From Opitutales bacterium (GTDB lineage: Bacteria; Verrucomicrobiota; Verrucomicrobiia; Opitutales; JABSRG01), in assembly GCA_013215165.1 (NCBI GenBank), contig JABSRG010000006.1:1-64000 (forward strand): a stretch of 64,000 bases of DNA, in the 5' to 3' direction. Positions 35,147-43,860 of the stretch are shown here, piece after piece. The notes under the pieces are model-generated. The model saw only the letters and a program-made list of their open reading frames with translations, ran no database searches and was not told where the DNA came from. A program made the position numbers and the translations under genes. Positions within the stretch are counted from its first letter, which is position 1; the number at the start of each line of letters is the position of its first letter.

Positions 35147-35984
35147 CAAGTAAACGGGCACAGCGTGCGTTACGTGCACTAGGTTGAGAGGAACTGAGGG
35201 CTTTGATCGGCTGAGCAAGGCGTTTTGCGACTGCATCAGCATTGCGTAGCAAAGCCCCGTGCACAGCTTCGCGCAACTGGCTGCTTTGGCTTTGGGTGAG
35301 GCGTAGTGTGTGAGCCGCCAGTTCAATCCATTGTAGGTGACTGTTCTGTAGAGGGTTGGGGCAAGGCGGCGCTATCTTTCGTGCTTGTGCTCGGTATGCT
35401 TCGACGGGTTCAAAGGCTGTGCTAACGAGTGATCGAACTTCGCCTACATCCAGACGTTTCGATCCATAGTCGGAGAGGAGTTTAAGGCAGTGAAAGTGGT
35501 GCGTGGGTAGGAAGCGTCGAGCGGCTTGAAAAAACGCCGATGCTTCCATGTCGACCCAGCCCTGCGCGCCCGGCGTTTGATGGGTGACAATTTGGTCGTG
35601 AGTGGTAAGCGCGGATTCCGGGATGTCGGTCTGAACGAGTCGGTCTGGGTAAAAAGATCGGCCGGTGGCCTGCTCATCAATACGATGGATGAGGCGAAGG
35701 GTTCCGCGTTTTGGAGGTGTCCCGTCCGTATCGATGAATCCTGCCAGGCCAAAGTTGATAACTACATCGGGTAGGTCAGGGCTCACTAGATGCGGCCATA
35801 TTGCTAGGGTCTGAGTCAAAGCAGTCGCCATAGCGATGCGACCAGTTCCCGTGATCAAGACTGCGGTTTGCTGTTCGGCGTTGAGGAACAATTCCAGTTT
35901 GCCTGAGCTGTTATGTTTTATCAGTTCGAGGCGATTGAGCCAGGGTTCGGCCTCGATCCGTAGTGCTGTTACGATGAGGTCCAA
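35127..35984 (-). CDS. Phosphorylase-superfamily nucleosidase
   Basis: A PNP_UDP fold of about 285 residues: LDLIVTALRIEAEPWLN, VLITGTGRIAMATALTQTL, VVINFGLAGFIDTDG and GWVDMEASAFFQAARRF with the conserved nucleoside-binding M-E, then LLSDYGS. These are features of MTA/SAH/futalosine-type nucleosidases. The frame is open to 36077, but the first residues overlap pyrD; a TTG at 35984 just after the pyrD stop is the better start, with only weak ribosome-binding evidence. It is coupled to the SPL-like gene (20-base overlap). The substrate is inferred as an adenosine thioether or deoxyadenosine. Confidence 0.72.
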   Translation of the reverse strand: MDLIVTALRIEAEPWLNRLELIKHNSSGKLELFLNAEQQTAVLITGTGRIAMATALTQTLAIWPHLVSPDLPDVVINFGLAGFIDTDGTPPKRGTLRLIHRIDEQATGRSFYPDRLVQTDIPESALTTHDQIVTHQTPGAQGWVDMEASAFFQAARRFLPTHHFHCLKLLSDYGSKRLDVGEVRSLVSTAFEPVEAYRAQARKIAPPCPNPLQNSHLQWIELAAHTLRLTQSQSSQLREAVHGALLRNADAVAKRLAQPIKALSSSQPSARNARCARLLDEFHNL

Positions 35985-35985
35985 T

Positions 35986-37023
35986 TCAGGTGTTTTGCGC
36001 GATGTATTTTGCGACCTGTTTCGGAAAGTCTGGTCCGCCGTAGACGAAGCCTGTGTAAAGCTGGATAAGGGACGCACCGGCCTTGATCTTTTCCAGGGCG
36101 TCCTCGGGGGTCATGATGCCACCCACTCCGATTATGGGGAGCTGCCCTTTGGTTTTTTGGGCGATAATCGAGATGATCTCGGTTGCACGATCCGTGAGCG
36201 GCTTGCCGGACAAGCCTCCTGCTTCATCGACCCTCGAGAAAGGACCTGGACGAGCGAGCGTCGTATTTGTGGCGATGATGCCGTCAAACCCATGTTGCTG
36301 GAGGGCATCGAGGATGACATCCAATTCCTCCTCAGTAATGTCGGGAGCAATTTTCAGGAAAATGGGAAGGGCGCGTTCAATCGTCTCGGATACCTGCGTG
36401 CGCGATCCTACGATCGGGCCTAATAAATCGTTTAAGTAAGAGGCTCCCTGCAGATCGCGGAGCCCTTGGGTATTGGGGCTACTGATATTGATGGTGATAT
36501 AGTCAGCAAGGGGGCCCAGAGCTTCGATGCCTTTAACGTAGTCTTGAGTGGCTTGGTCCAGGGGAGTGACTTTTGCCTTTCCTAGGTTGACGCCAAGAAT
36601 GCCTCGTCGTGTTGCTCTGGAAAAATTCTTTTCGAGGCGGTGGCGCATGGCTGCCGCTCCTTTGTTATTAAAACCCATGCGATTGATAAGGCCTTGCTCC
36701 TCGGGGAAGCGGAACATGCGTGGCTTGGGATTTCCCGGCTGCCCGTCAGGCGTTACCGTGCCGACTTCGACATGACCAAAACCCAGGGCAGTAAAACCAG
36801 GTGCGCAGCGGCCATCTTTATCCATGCCCGCCGCGAGTCCGACGCGATTTGGAAACTCGATACCCGCGACGGTCACTGGATCTTTCACAGTGTAGAGGGC
36901 TTCCATCAATTTGAGCACGGGCGGTATGGCAGATACCCGCTCCATCCAATCGATGGCCCATTCGTGAGCCACCTCGGGATCGTTCCGGAATAGGTATGGG
37001 CGGATGACGGATGAGTAGAGCAT
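35986..37023 (-). CDS. pyrD: Dihydroorotate dehydrogenase, class 2
   Basis: A 345-residue membrane-associated class 2 enzyme: GIEFPNRVGLAAGMDKDGR, GHVEVGTVTPDGQPGNPKPRMFR, INISSPNTQGLRDLQ with the catalytic Ser, KIAPDITEEELD, NTT and GGIMTPEDALEKI. It oxidises dihydroorotate to orotate with quinone in pyrimidine synthesis. It is the first gene of a minus-strand run pyrD-nucleosidase-SPL-like. Confidence 0.93.
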   Translation of the reverse strand: MLYSSVIRPYLFRNDPEVAHEWAIDWMERVSAIPPVLKLMEALYTVKDPVTVAGIEFPNRVGLAAGMDKDGRCAPGFTALGFGHVEVGTVTPDGQPGNPKPRMFRFPEEQGLINRMGFNNKGAAAMRHRLEKNFSRATRRGILGVNLGKAKVTPLDQATQDYVKGIEALGPLADYITINISSPNTQGLRDLQGASYLNDLLGPIVGSRTQVSETIERALPIFLKIAPDITEEELDVILDALQQHGFDGIIATNTTLARPGPFSRVDEAGGLSGKPLTDRATEIISIIAQKTKGQLPIIGVGGIMTPEDALEKIKAGASLIQLYTGFVYGGPDFPKQVAKYIAQNT

Positions 37024-37119
37024 AATTTAGATAGAGTCTTCACAATCGCCATAGGTGCGTCCATGCAAAAGCGAGTTGGTCGGTATCCTACAGTGATGGG
37101 GCTTTGCAGTGTTGTTTTG

Positions 37120-37151
37120 ATCCGCGAATATACGCTAATGAACGCGAATTT
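37120..37151 (-). repeat. Short dispersed motif, family D copy 3
   Basis: CCGCGAATATACGCTAATGA then ACGCGAAT; a relative of the sequences near 498 and 29244, between genes. Confidence 0.45.
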
Positions 37152-37217
37152 TTTAGTTTGTGGAATGCGGTTTTTTAACGGCAAGTCGCTGAGCAACGGA
37201 CTGGCAATTTAGGCTGA

Positions 37218-38033
37218 CTATGAGTGTTTGGCAGGAAACTCTCGTTGGGTTTTGCGGTAACGGCCAGGTGTTATTCCGGTGATTTGTTTAAATCGCTTGG
37301 CGAGGTGAAATTCGTCAGTGAAGGCGTAACGCTCAGCGAGTTGAGCAAGATTGATATCTGTCGAAATAAGCTCTCGTGCGACCTGCTCCATTAAAAATCG
37401 TGACCGGTAATTGTGCGGAGAGACTCCAGTAGCTACTTTGAACTTTTTTCTGAAGTGCTCGTAAGACAGATGAACCGATTGGGCTACTGCCTGGTAGTCA
37501 ATTTGTTTCCCAGGCTGAGCCCGGAGAGCCTGAATTGAGCTTTGCAGCCATGGCTCAGGGTGGCCTCTTCTCATCCAAAGATCGCTCAATATTTGGAGTA
37601 GGTTGAGCACTTCGGTTGTGAGGGTGTGTGGTGTTATGTCAGCCGAGTCTTTTACAAGAGATTGTATGCGTTCTTTCCAGTGAGAAACAGGCTCAGCGAT
37701 AGTAATCGGTTGGAGTGGGTCGAAGCGCCCTTGATTTCTCCAGAGGTCAAACACCGGTCCTATAAATATAACATAGGTTTCTGACCAGCTATCGCCATCG
37801 GGCTGATAGCTGTGGGGGAGTCCAGGTTGAACAACAAAGGCTGTGCCGGGATCAACACGCCAAGACTGTTCGGACTGACGCAACTCTCCTGTTCCGCTTT
37901 CAACCAACACTAGAGCGTATCGATCCCAAGTGCGCGGCATATTATGAGGAATACCGCGGTTCTTGTGGAGATGTGCAATGCGAGTGATTGCACCGAACGA
38001 GAGATCTAGATTTTTTTCGAGGCGGAAAAACAC
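37218..38033 (-). CDS. AraC-family regulator
   Basis: The 271-residue protein has an N-terminal cupin-like sensing part (GTGELRQSEQSWRVDPGTAFVVQPGLPHSYQ) and a C-terminal AraC double helix-turn-helix: VAQSVHLSYEHFRKKFKVATGVSPHNYRSRFLMEQVARELI and NLAQLAERYAFTDEFHLAKRFKQITGITPGRYRK. Such Verrucomicrobial AraC proteins often control a divergent gene, here the PhyH dioxygenase at 38118 with only 84 bases between the starts. The ligand is probably a sugar or small acid, unknown. Confidence 0.88.
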   Translation of the reverse strand: MFFRLEKNLDLSFGAITRIAHLHKNRGIPHNMPRTWDRYALVLVESGTGELRQSEQSWRVDPGTAFVVQPGLPHSYQPDGDSWSETYVIFIGPVFDLWRNQGRFDPLQPITIAEPVSHWKERIQSLVKDSADITPHTLTTEVLNLLQILSDLWMRRGHPEPWLQSSIQALRAQPGKQIDYQAVAQSVHLSYEHFRKKFKVATGVSPHNYRSRFLMEQVARELISTDINLAQLAERYAFTDEFHLAKRFKQITGITPGRYRKTQREFPAKHS

Positions 38034-38117
38034 TATGTCAATGATATGACCAGAATATACAAAAAAAAGATCATAATCATCATGTTTTTCATTCCTTGAA
38101 ATTGATACCTTTTAGGG

Positions 38118-39017
38118 ATGAAAAAATACCCGGAAGAATCTGTGACTATCTCCCAAGGTGTTCAGCTTGAAGGTATGGCTGATCTAATCGAAGATACTGA
38201 TTATATTTTTAATAAGAAGAAACTTAAAATACTTCTGGATGAAAAAGGATATCTGTTTATACGTGGGTTTCATCCACGTAAAGAAGTAGAATTTGCTAAG
38301 AATCAGGTTCTCGAAATTCTCCATGAAGCAGGCAAATTAGCCGTCGATTCAGATTGGCATGCTGGTAAATTTAGAGCACCCCATAATTTACTTGGAAAGA
38401 AAGTTCCCGGCGTTGAAGCACTGCTCTATGGAAAACGCACTATGCAGTTCTTTGATGATCTCTTTGGGGAGCCTTCGCGCCATTTTGACTTCACTTGGCT
38501 GCGTGCGATGCCTCCAAAGATGGCCTCTAAACCGCATTGTGACATTGTCTATATGGGTCGCGGAACAGATGAGCTCCTCACGACATGGACACCACTAGAT
38601 GATATCTTTAGGACGGAACTCGGCGGTCTTATGATCTTGGAGAACTCGCATCAGACCTCGGCAAAGCGAGGGAGTTACCTCGATCTGGATGTTGATAGCT
38701 ACTGCGAGAATTCTGCGAAGGCTCAAGCACGCATCAAAGCAGGAGAGCCCATTCATAGGGCAGGGCATTTGGGTGCGCATCCCCAAAGTCTGCCCCGGCG
38801 TCTGGGGGGCCGTTGGCTTACAGCGGACTTTGAAATGGGAGATCTCTTAATTTTTGGAATGAAGATAGTCCATTGCTCGCTTGATAACCAGTCCGACCGT
38901 TTCCGTATATCCGTAGATTCTCGTTATCAACCTGCTTCGCAAGCGATCGATGAGAGATGGATTGGCGAAAAACCTATTGGGCATTCACTAGCTGGGGCAC
39001 GTGGTCGCGTGTGTTAG
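38118..39017 (+). CDS. Phytanoyl-CoA dioxygenase (PhyH)-family protein
   Basis: A 299-residue 2-oxoglutarate/Fe(II) dioxygenase. The facial triad is H140-x-D142 in SKPHCDIVYMG and H252 in IVHCSLDN; the 2-oxoglutarate-binding Arg is in RFRISVDSRYQ. The fold blocks GYLFIRGF and DFEMGDLLIFGMK are typical. The substrate is unknown; the family hydroxylates fatty acyl-CoAs and many natural products. It is divergently paired with the AraC gene, whose product probably controls it. Confidence 0.85.
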   Translation: MKKYPEESVTISQGVQLEGMADLIEDTDYIFNKKKLKILLDEKGYLFIRGFHPRKEVEFAKNQVLEILHEAGKLAVDSDWHAGKFRAPHNLLGKKVPGVEALLYGKRTMQFFDDLFGEPSRHFDFTWLRAMPPKMASKPHCDIVYMGRGTDELLTTWTPLDDIFRTELGGLMILENSHQTSAKRGSYLDLDVDSYCENSAKAQARIKAGEPIHRAGHLGAHPQSLPRRLGGRWLTADFEMGDLLIFGMKIVHCSLDNQSDRFRISVDSRYQPASQAIDERWIGEKPIGHSLAGARGRVC

Positions 39018-39148
39018 CTCTTCGCAGCGTTGCGAGTTTTACTGTTGGGCGTTAGTTGGGGTGAGGACTGATGTAGGTCGAGTGGCAAACAATTACAGCC
39101 TTTTTGGCAATTGAAGTCGTGAGTATTTTGGCTGGTGCTATCGGCAAT

Positions 39149-39158
39149 TGTATATACA
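39149..39158. promoter_or_regulatory. Candidate VapB operator/promoter
   Basis: TGTATATACA palindrome in an AT-rich stretch 9 bases before the antitoxin ATG. Ribbon-helix-helix antitoxins typically bind such palindromes; this is inferred. Confidence 0.45.
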
Positions 39159-39167
39159 TAGATATAT

Positions 39168-39407
39168 ATGAAAAATATATCTATCAATGTATCAGAACCT
39201 GTTTATCGAGATTTTCAGGCTTATGCGCGAAAGGTAGATCGCAAGGCTTCGGAACTCATTCGTGAGGCTATGGAAATGTATCACGCTGAGCGGATTAACA
39301 CACAGCCTCATGAGAGCGTTCTTGCCATGGCACCTATGGATTTGGGGGAAATGCGGGTGGATTCTGTGTTTGAGGGAGATATTCTCGATGAAATGTCGGA
39401 GATCTAG
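39168..39407 (+). CDS. Ribbon-helix-helix antitoxin (VapB-like)
   Basis: A 79-residue protein. KNISINVSEPVYRDFQAYARKVDRKASELIREAMEMYHAE is the ribbon-helix-helix: an N-terminal beta strand followed by two helices. An acidic tail (DLGEMRVDSVFEGDILDEMSEI) follows and would bind the toxin. It is the first gene of a type II toxin-antitoxin pair with the adjacent PIN gene. Confidence 0.87.
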   Translation: MKNISINVSEPVYRDFQAYARKVDRKASELIREAMEMYHAERINTQPHESVLAMAPMDLGEMRVDSVFEGDILDEMSEI

Positions 39408-39866
39408 GTGGTGAAGTCGAATTCTCGAATAGTAGGTTTGGATACCACAGCCCTGGTTGCCTTCCATATTGCCAGTCATCGTCATCATACGGAGGCACGC
39501 GACGCTGTCTCTAGCATTGTAAAGGGTGGCGGACGTCTGGCGCTCTGCCCGGTAGTCCTTGATGAATTTGTTCATATCACAACAGACGTGCGTCGATTCG
39601 AGCGGCCGCTTTCGATGTCTGTTGCAGTCAATTGTCTCGATCGCATGCTTTCTGGGAAGGAAACGATGTTGGTATTGCCCACTCAGTCTTCCGTGGCTCA
39701 ACAGTGGGGCTGGATGACTGAACATCGCCTGGGGCGGAAGCGGATTCACGACACGGAGATTGCCGCAATCTACTCTGGCCAGGGGATTCGGGAAATTATG
39801 ACAACGAACGAACGGGATTTTAGGATTTTCGACGGTTTCACTATCCTCGATTGGATCCATGCATGA
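39408..39866 (+). CDS. PIN-domain toxin (VapC-like RNase)
   Basis: A GTG start abuts the antitoxin stop. The acidic PIN triad is visible: D12 in VGLDTTALVAF, E53 in VVLDEFVHI, D115 in RIHDTEIAA, plus N134/D137 in TTNERDF. The 152 residues are typical for VapC, a Mg-dependent RNase that cleaves specific tRNA or rRNA sites. All key residues are present, so it should be active. Confidence 0.88.
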   Translation: MVKSNSRIVGLDTTALVAFHIASHRHHTEARDAVSSIVKGGGRLALCPVVLDEFVHITTDVRRFERPLSMSVAVNCLDRMLSGKETMLVLPTQSSVAQQWGWMTEHRLGRKRIHDTEIAAIYSGQGIREIMTTNERDFRIFDGFTILDWIHA

Positions 39867-39915
39867 ACAACGGGTTCCAGTGGCACGCTGCGTCGGCGAA
39901 GTTAAGCAAGCGAAG

Positions 39916-41337
39916 TCAGCGCACGAGGTAGCGGTTTACTATTGAAATGCCGCTGAGCATGGCACCGACGATGCCGAGGAATCCTTGGTCCGTTCCGGCG
40001 ATGAAGACATTATCCAGGTGGGTCAGGCCGTCTTTACGTTTTTCGGTGCTGCCATAGATGGCACCGCCTAGGTGGCCCGTGAAGCGCTCGACGGTGAGTG
40101 GGGTGAACATGTCGGTATCGAGGATATGATCGGCAAAATTTTCAGGAGCCGGTTGGGCTAGATAGGGCTGGATTGCGGTTTGGAGCTGAGTGTATCCGAC
40201 TTCTTTGGCTGCTGCATAGGCGTCGGGATCCAGGGCTTTCCAGCGATCGTAATGGGCTAATGCTGTTACGCGAAGGAGGCCTTCTTCGAGCTGCTGACCG
40301 TCGGCGTATTGGTAGTTGTTTGGGAAGCAGATGACGCCACTGCGAGGATCGATGAGACCGGTTTCGGGAGACTGGTAGTCAAAGCGTTCGGCATCGTTGA
40401 AGAAGATGATCGTCTCATCCCAACCTAGGTCTTTGGGCTGTTGGTCAAGGACGGTGATGGTTTCGCAAAAGGAAAGCTTGCCGATGGCTTCAGCGCCCGA
40501 GTCTTTAGGTTGGTCGGAGCAGAGGCGTGCTGTTTCTACCATGCCAGCAGTGGAGACAATGTTGTCTGCCGTGATGGTGCTGCCGTCAACCAGATCCAAA
40601 GCTTGGGCGCGGGGACCGTCGGTGTGGATCTGCTTCACTCCGAGGCGCATACGGCGCTCGCCACCGAGGTTGGCATATTTCTGGGTAAGCGCTCTGATGA
40701 TTTGGCGGACACCCGCGAAGGGCCGTGCGAAGCCTTCGAGAAAGAGGGCGCTAAACATGATGACGAACTGGCCTAGATCGATGTCATTTTCCCGTGAGCT
40801 GCCGTAGTAACAGATTGGGCAGTAGAGCATGTGGCGCAACAGGGTATCGCTGATAAATTCGGCCACTACAGGATCAGCCGAGCGCTCGCCAGCATCGAGG
40901 TCGGTGGCATCGAAGGTTTTGACAAATTCGACCAGACGTCGAAAGCCGTCGATTTGATCGGGGAAGGCTGCTTCTACCTCGGACTCAAGGACGGCGATGT
41001 CATTTGAAAAATGGAGATCTACACCGGGAAATGCGATGCGGGAGCCGCATTGTTCACTCAGGTCGAAGGCGTCTCGTGGGATCCGGAGTTGGCGAAAAAT
41101 TTTGGCGAGAGGGGTGCCTTTGACGCCTGCCGAGACGTAATTCGTCATAGCATGTAGACCCACGTCGTAGCGGCGTTTACGTAGGCTGTAGAACGAATTT
41201 AGCCCTCCCGGGGCCTCGTGTCGTTCGAGAATCAGGCAGGGCTTGTCGGCAAGCGCGAGACGGATGCCAGCGGCGAGTCCGGCCATGCCGGCGCCGATAA
41301 TGACGGTGTGGTAGTGCTGTCGCTTCAGCGTAGCCAA
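39916..41337 (-). CDS. Phytoene-desaturase-like FAD oxidoreductase
   Basis: The 473-residue flavoprotein opens with the dinucleotide site TVIIGAGMAGLAAGIRLALADKPCLILERHEAPGGLNSFYS and has the late FAD block HLDNVFIAGTDQGFLGIVGAMLSG typical of the CrtI/phytoene desaturase superfamily. There is no adjacent phytoene synthase. Instead it follows a ketosynthase and an acyl carrier protein on the same strand (19 bases after the ACP stop), so an acyl-chain desaturation or isomerisation is more likely than carotenoid synthesis. This arrangement resembles the clusters proposed for ladderane lipids in anammox bacteria. Confidence 0.8.
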   Translation of the reverse strand: MATLKRQHYHTVIIGAGMAGLAAGIRLALADKPCLILERHEAPGGLNSFYSLRKRRYDVGLHAMTNYVSAGVKGTPLAKIFRQLRIPRDAFDLSEQCGSRIAFPGVDLHFSNDIAVLESEVEAAFPDQIDGFRRLVEFVKTFDATDLDAGERSADPVVAEFISDTLLRHMLYCPICYYGSSRENDIDLGQFVIMFSALFLEGFARPFAGVRQIIRALTQKYANLGGERRMRLGVKQIHTDGPRAQALDLVDGSTITADNIVSTAGMVETARLCSDQPKDSGAEAIGKLSFCETITVLDQQPKDLGWDETIIFFNDAERFDYQSPETGLIDPRSGVICFPNNYQYADGQQLEEGLLRVTALAHYDRWKALDPDAYAAAKEVGYTQLQTAIQPYLAQPAPENFADHILDTDMFTPLTVERFTGHLGGAIYGSTEKRKDGLTHLDNVFIAGTDQGFLGIVGAMLSGISIVNRYLVR

Positions 41338-41356
41338 GGGAGGCGGACGCTGGAAA

Positions 41357-41617
41357 TTAGGAGGCGGCCTTCGCGAGAAACTTGGGCGTCAGGTAGGTCG
41401 CACAAGACTCGAGGCTGGCTAGCTCTGGATAGTCTGCTTCAGGGACTTCAATCCCGTGTTGTTTGCGCAGTTCCATGACGATGTCGAGGAAATCCATGGA
41501 ATCCAGGTCAAGCTGGTCGCGGAGGCGCACTTCGTCCTTGAGGTCAGATGTATCCTCGTCCGGAGCGATTTCTTCGATGATGTCTTTTACGATTTGTTTG
41601 ACGTCTTCTTCTGTCAT
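41357..41617 (-). CDS. Acyl carrier protein
   Basis: An 86-residue acidic four-helix carrier with the phosphopantetheine site S40 in LDLDSMDFLDI, preceded by the acidic EEIAPDEDTSDLKDEVRLRDQ. It is a dedicated ACP between the ketosynthase and the desaturase-like gene, separate from any general acpP locus. The C-terminal helix YLTPKFLAKAAS is slightly longer than usual. Confidence 0.92.
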   Translation of the reverse strand: MTEEDVKQIVKDIIEEIAPDEDTSDLKDEVRLRDQLDLDSMDFLDIVMELRKQHGIEVPEADYPELASLESCATYLTPKFLAKAAS

Positions 41618-41670
41618 TTTCTGAAAAGTGTGAGGGATGCGCGGTTGACCGGTTGGGTCGATGTTCAGCG

Positions 41671-42915
41671 TTATTCTTCGAATTTGGCGATGATGAGGGC
41701 GGAATTAATCCCGAGCATTCCAAAGGAGTTGTTGAGGATACGCGTCACGGAGTCGCGTTGTTCGGGCACGTTCTTCACGAGCGTGGGAAGATCGCAGGTG
41801 GGGTCAAGGTCAACAATGTTGATGGTCGGGTGTATCAGTCCGTCTTCAAGTGAGGGGAGATTTCCTGCTAATTCGAGGGCACCGGCTGCTCCCATGGCGT
41901 GGCCGATATAGCTCTTGGTGTTGTTGACTGCGGTTGTGGGCGAGTCGCCGAAAACATCGCGAATGGCCACACACTCTTGGATGTCGCCTTGTGGGGTGGA
42001 CGTAGCGTGGGTGCTCACGAGGTCGATATCCATTGGCTCCAGGTTCGCTCGTTTCAATGCCTGGCGCATGCAGACTGCCTGTTGCACGGGGTTGGGTAAT
42101 ACGTAGTCGCTGGCATCGGAATTGATGCTGTATCCGACGATCTCTGCTATAATCGGAGCACCGCGCTCGAGTGCGTCTTCAAGGCGTTCCAGCACATACA
42201 CTGCGCCACCTTCGCTGACTACGATCCCGTTGCGACCTTGGTCAAATGGGCGTGAGGCTAGGGTAGGGTCTTCGTGCTCAGCGAGGGCGCCTTGGCTCTT
42301 GAATCCAGCAAAAATCCCGAAAGTATGAATGCTCTCCGAAACGCCACCGGCCAGGGCCACATCGACTTCACCGAGCTGGAGCATCTGTAAGCCTTGGATG
42401 ATGCCGGCGTTTCCTGCAGCGCAGGCAGCACCAATAGCATAGTGTGGTCCGGTGATCCCCATGTTAATGGTCACCTCCCCAGCGGGATTATTGGCGACGG
42501 TGCGGGGATTGTGGTGATGGCTCCAATACTTGGTTTCGTATTCGAACTGAGAAATGTTGTAGACTTCGTTCTCTGTTTCGACGTTACCGTGCTCGGTGGT
42601 GCCGATGTAGACGCCAACGCGTTCTTTGTTAAAGTTTTCCCAATCGAGTTGGCTATTCGCGACAGCTTCGTGGCAACAGTAAATGGAGATGCTGCCAGCT
42701 CGTGTGCCGATGCGGACTTCTTTGCGTTTCTGGTATTTATAGGGATCGAAATGACAAACGCCGGCAGGGACTTTCCCCATGTAGCGCATGTCGATCAGCT
42801 CGACACCGCTTTTTCCAGCTAAAAGGTTTTTCCGATAAGTAGCCAGGTCGTTTCCTAGAGGAGAGGTTAGGCCTAGACCTGTGATCACTATGCGACTGCG
42901 TTCCATCGATTCCAA
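41671..42915 (-). CDS. FabF-like beta-ketoacyl-ACP synthase
   Basis: A 414-residue KAS II-type enzyme with an intact catalytic triad: C165 in GAACAAGNAG, H303 in VSTHATSTPQGD and H339 in NNTKSYIGHAMGAAGA. GLGLTSPLGNDL marks the start. It condenses malonyl-ACP with an acyl chain. FabF in fatty acid synthesis has CSTG/CATG around the Cys; here it is ACAAGN, so a specialised substrate is likely. It is the first gene of the ketosynthase-ACP-desaturase unit. Confidence 0.9.
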   Translation of the reverse strand: MESMERSRIVITGLGLTSPLGNDLATYRKNLLAGKSGVELIDMRYMGKVPAGVCHFDPYKYQKRKEVRIGTRAGSISIYCCHEAVANSQLDWENFNKERVGVYIGTTEHGNVETENEVYNISQFEYETKYWSHHHNPRTVANNPAGEVTINMGITGPHYAIGAACAAGNAGIIQGLQMLQLGEVDVALAGGVSESIHTFGIFAGFKSQGALAEHEDPTLASRPFDQGRNGIVVSEGGAVYVLERLEDALERGAPIIAEIVGYSINSDASDYVLPNPVQQAVCMRQALKRANLEPMDIDLVSTHATSTPQGDIQECVAIRDVFGDSPTTAVNNTKSYIGHAMGAAGALELAGNLPSLEDGLIHPTINIVDLDPTCDLPTLVKNVPEQRDSVTRILNNSFGMLGINSALIIAKFEE

Positions 42916-43078
42916 AAGACAAGCAAAAGCATGGATTTGCTGAGGGGTGTCAACGGCGAAGCGATAAAGGCGGGTTTGCGGTTGAGGTTTGGAACGTTAG
43001 ATGATCTTTAGTTTCAGAAACGTCTCTTAGAGACTTTCTGGAACTCTCGGATATGGTCGAAAAACATTGCTTTGGAAT

Positions 43079-43840
43079 CTACGCGCAAAGCTGATGAAGG
43101 ATATGGGCATCTTCTGCCAATGCTTCAGATGAGTTATTGCGAACAAACTCGAGAAGTAAAAAATGAGTTCGAGGTGAGTCTTTGAGATACTCTATCCATG
43201 CTTGCCATGGTTTGATGCCTTCAGATAAAGCGCGCCGTTTGGGTGGATCGTTCCGCCAATGAAAAACGTGAAGGTTGAGGAGCCATTCATCCAGCTGACC
43301 AATTTGGTTGAGGCCACATTCTGCTGACGTGTCTGGAAATGGCTGCCAAAGCGAAAATAGATTCGGGTGATTTACGTCTTTTAAAAACTCAGAAGTAGAT
43401 TCTGGGGTGTCCGCGAGGGTATTTAAGTGATACTCTAGCGCGACTTTGATGCCGTGATTGCTAGCAAGATCGCAGATGCGATAGCAGTCTTCAGCTAATT
43501 TGGAGCGCTGAGCATCGTCGATTTCCGCTGAACTTTGGTTACCGGTCCATACGCGAATAGAAGGAGCGCCCAGAGCAACCGCAGTTTCTAGGACCGTACG
43601 GAACGGTAGACCCTCTGCTTCACTTACTCCACACTTGTAGTAGGAACCGTAAGCAGCGACGGAGAGACCGGCATCTTGGGTTTGTTTTGCGATGTCCTGC
43701 GCCTGTGTGATTTTACCATGCGGCACGTGGATATCGCCACCCCACTCGATGGCTTTGAGTCGGTTAGTCTTACAGATCGTGATGATTTCTCTAGGCGTAA
43801 GGTTTCGAAAAGTGATGGATACCAGGCCGGGAATTAGCAT
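43079..43840 (-). CDS. Sugar phosphate isomerase/epimerase (TIM barrel)
   Basis: Starting at MLIPGLVSITFR the protein is 253 residues. AIEWGGDIHVPHG and LGAPSIRVWTGNQSS, KVALEYHLNTLADT and FSLWQPFPDT provide the barrel strands with metal-binding Glu/Asp/His of AP_endonuc_2. The family isomerises or epimerises sugars and sugar acids. It is the second gene behind the D-2-hydroxyacid dehydrogenase (20-base gap) and divergent from the DapA-type aldolase, with the LacI regulator probably controlling both. The substrate is unknown. Confidence 0.78.
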   Translation of the reverse strand: MLIPGLVSITFRNLTPREIITICKTNRLKAIEWGGDIHVPHGKITQAQDIAKQTQDAGLSVAAYGSYYKCGVSEAEGLPFRTVLETAVALGAPSIRVWTGNQSSAEIDDAQRSKLAEDCYRICDLASNHGIKVALEYHLNTLADTPESTSEFLKDVNHPNLFSLWQPFPDTSAECGLNQIGQLDEWLLNLHVFHWRNDPPKRRALSEGIKPWQAWIEYLKDSPRTHFLLLEFVRNNSSEALAEDAHILHQLCA

Positions 43841-43860
43841 AAAAAGGAATGAGTTTGTGC

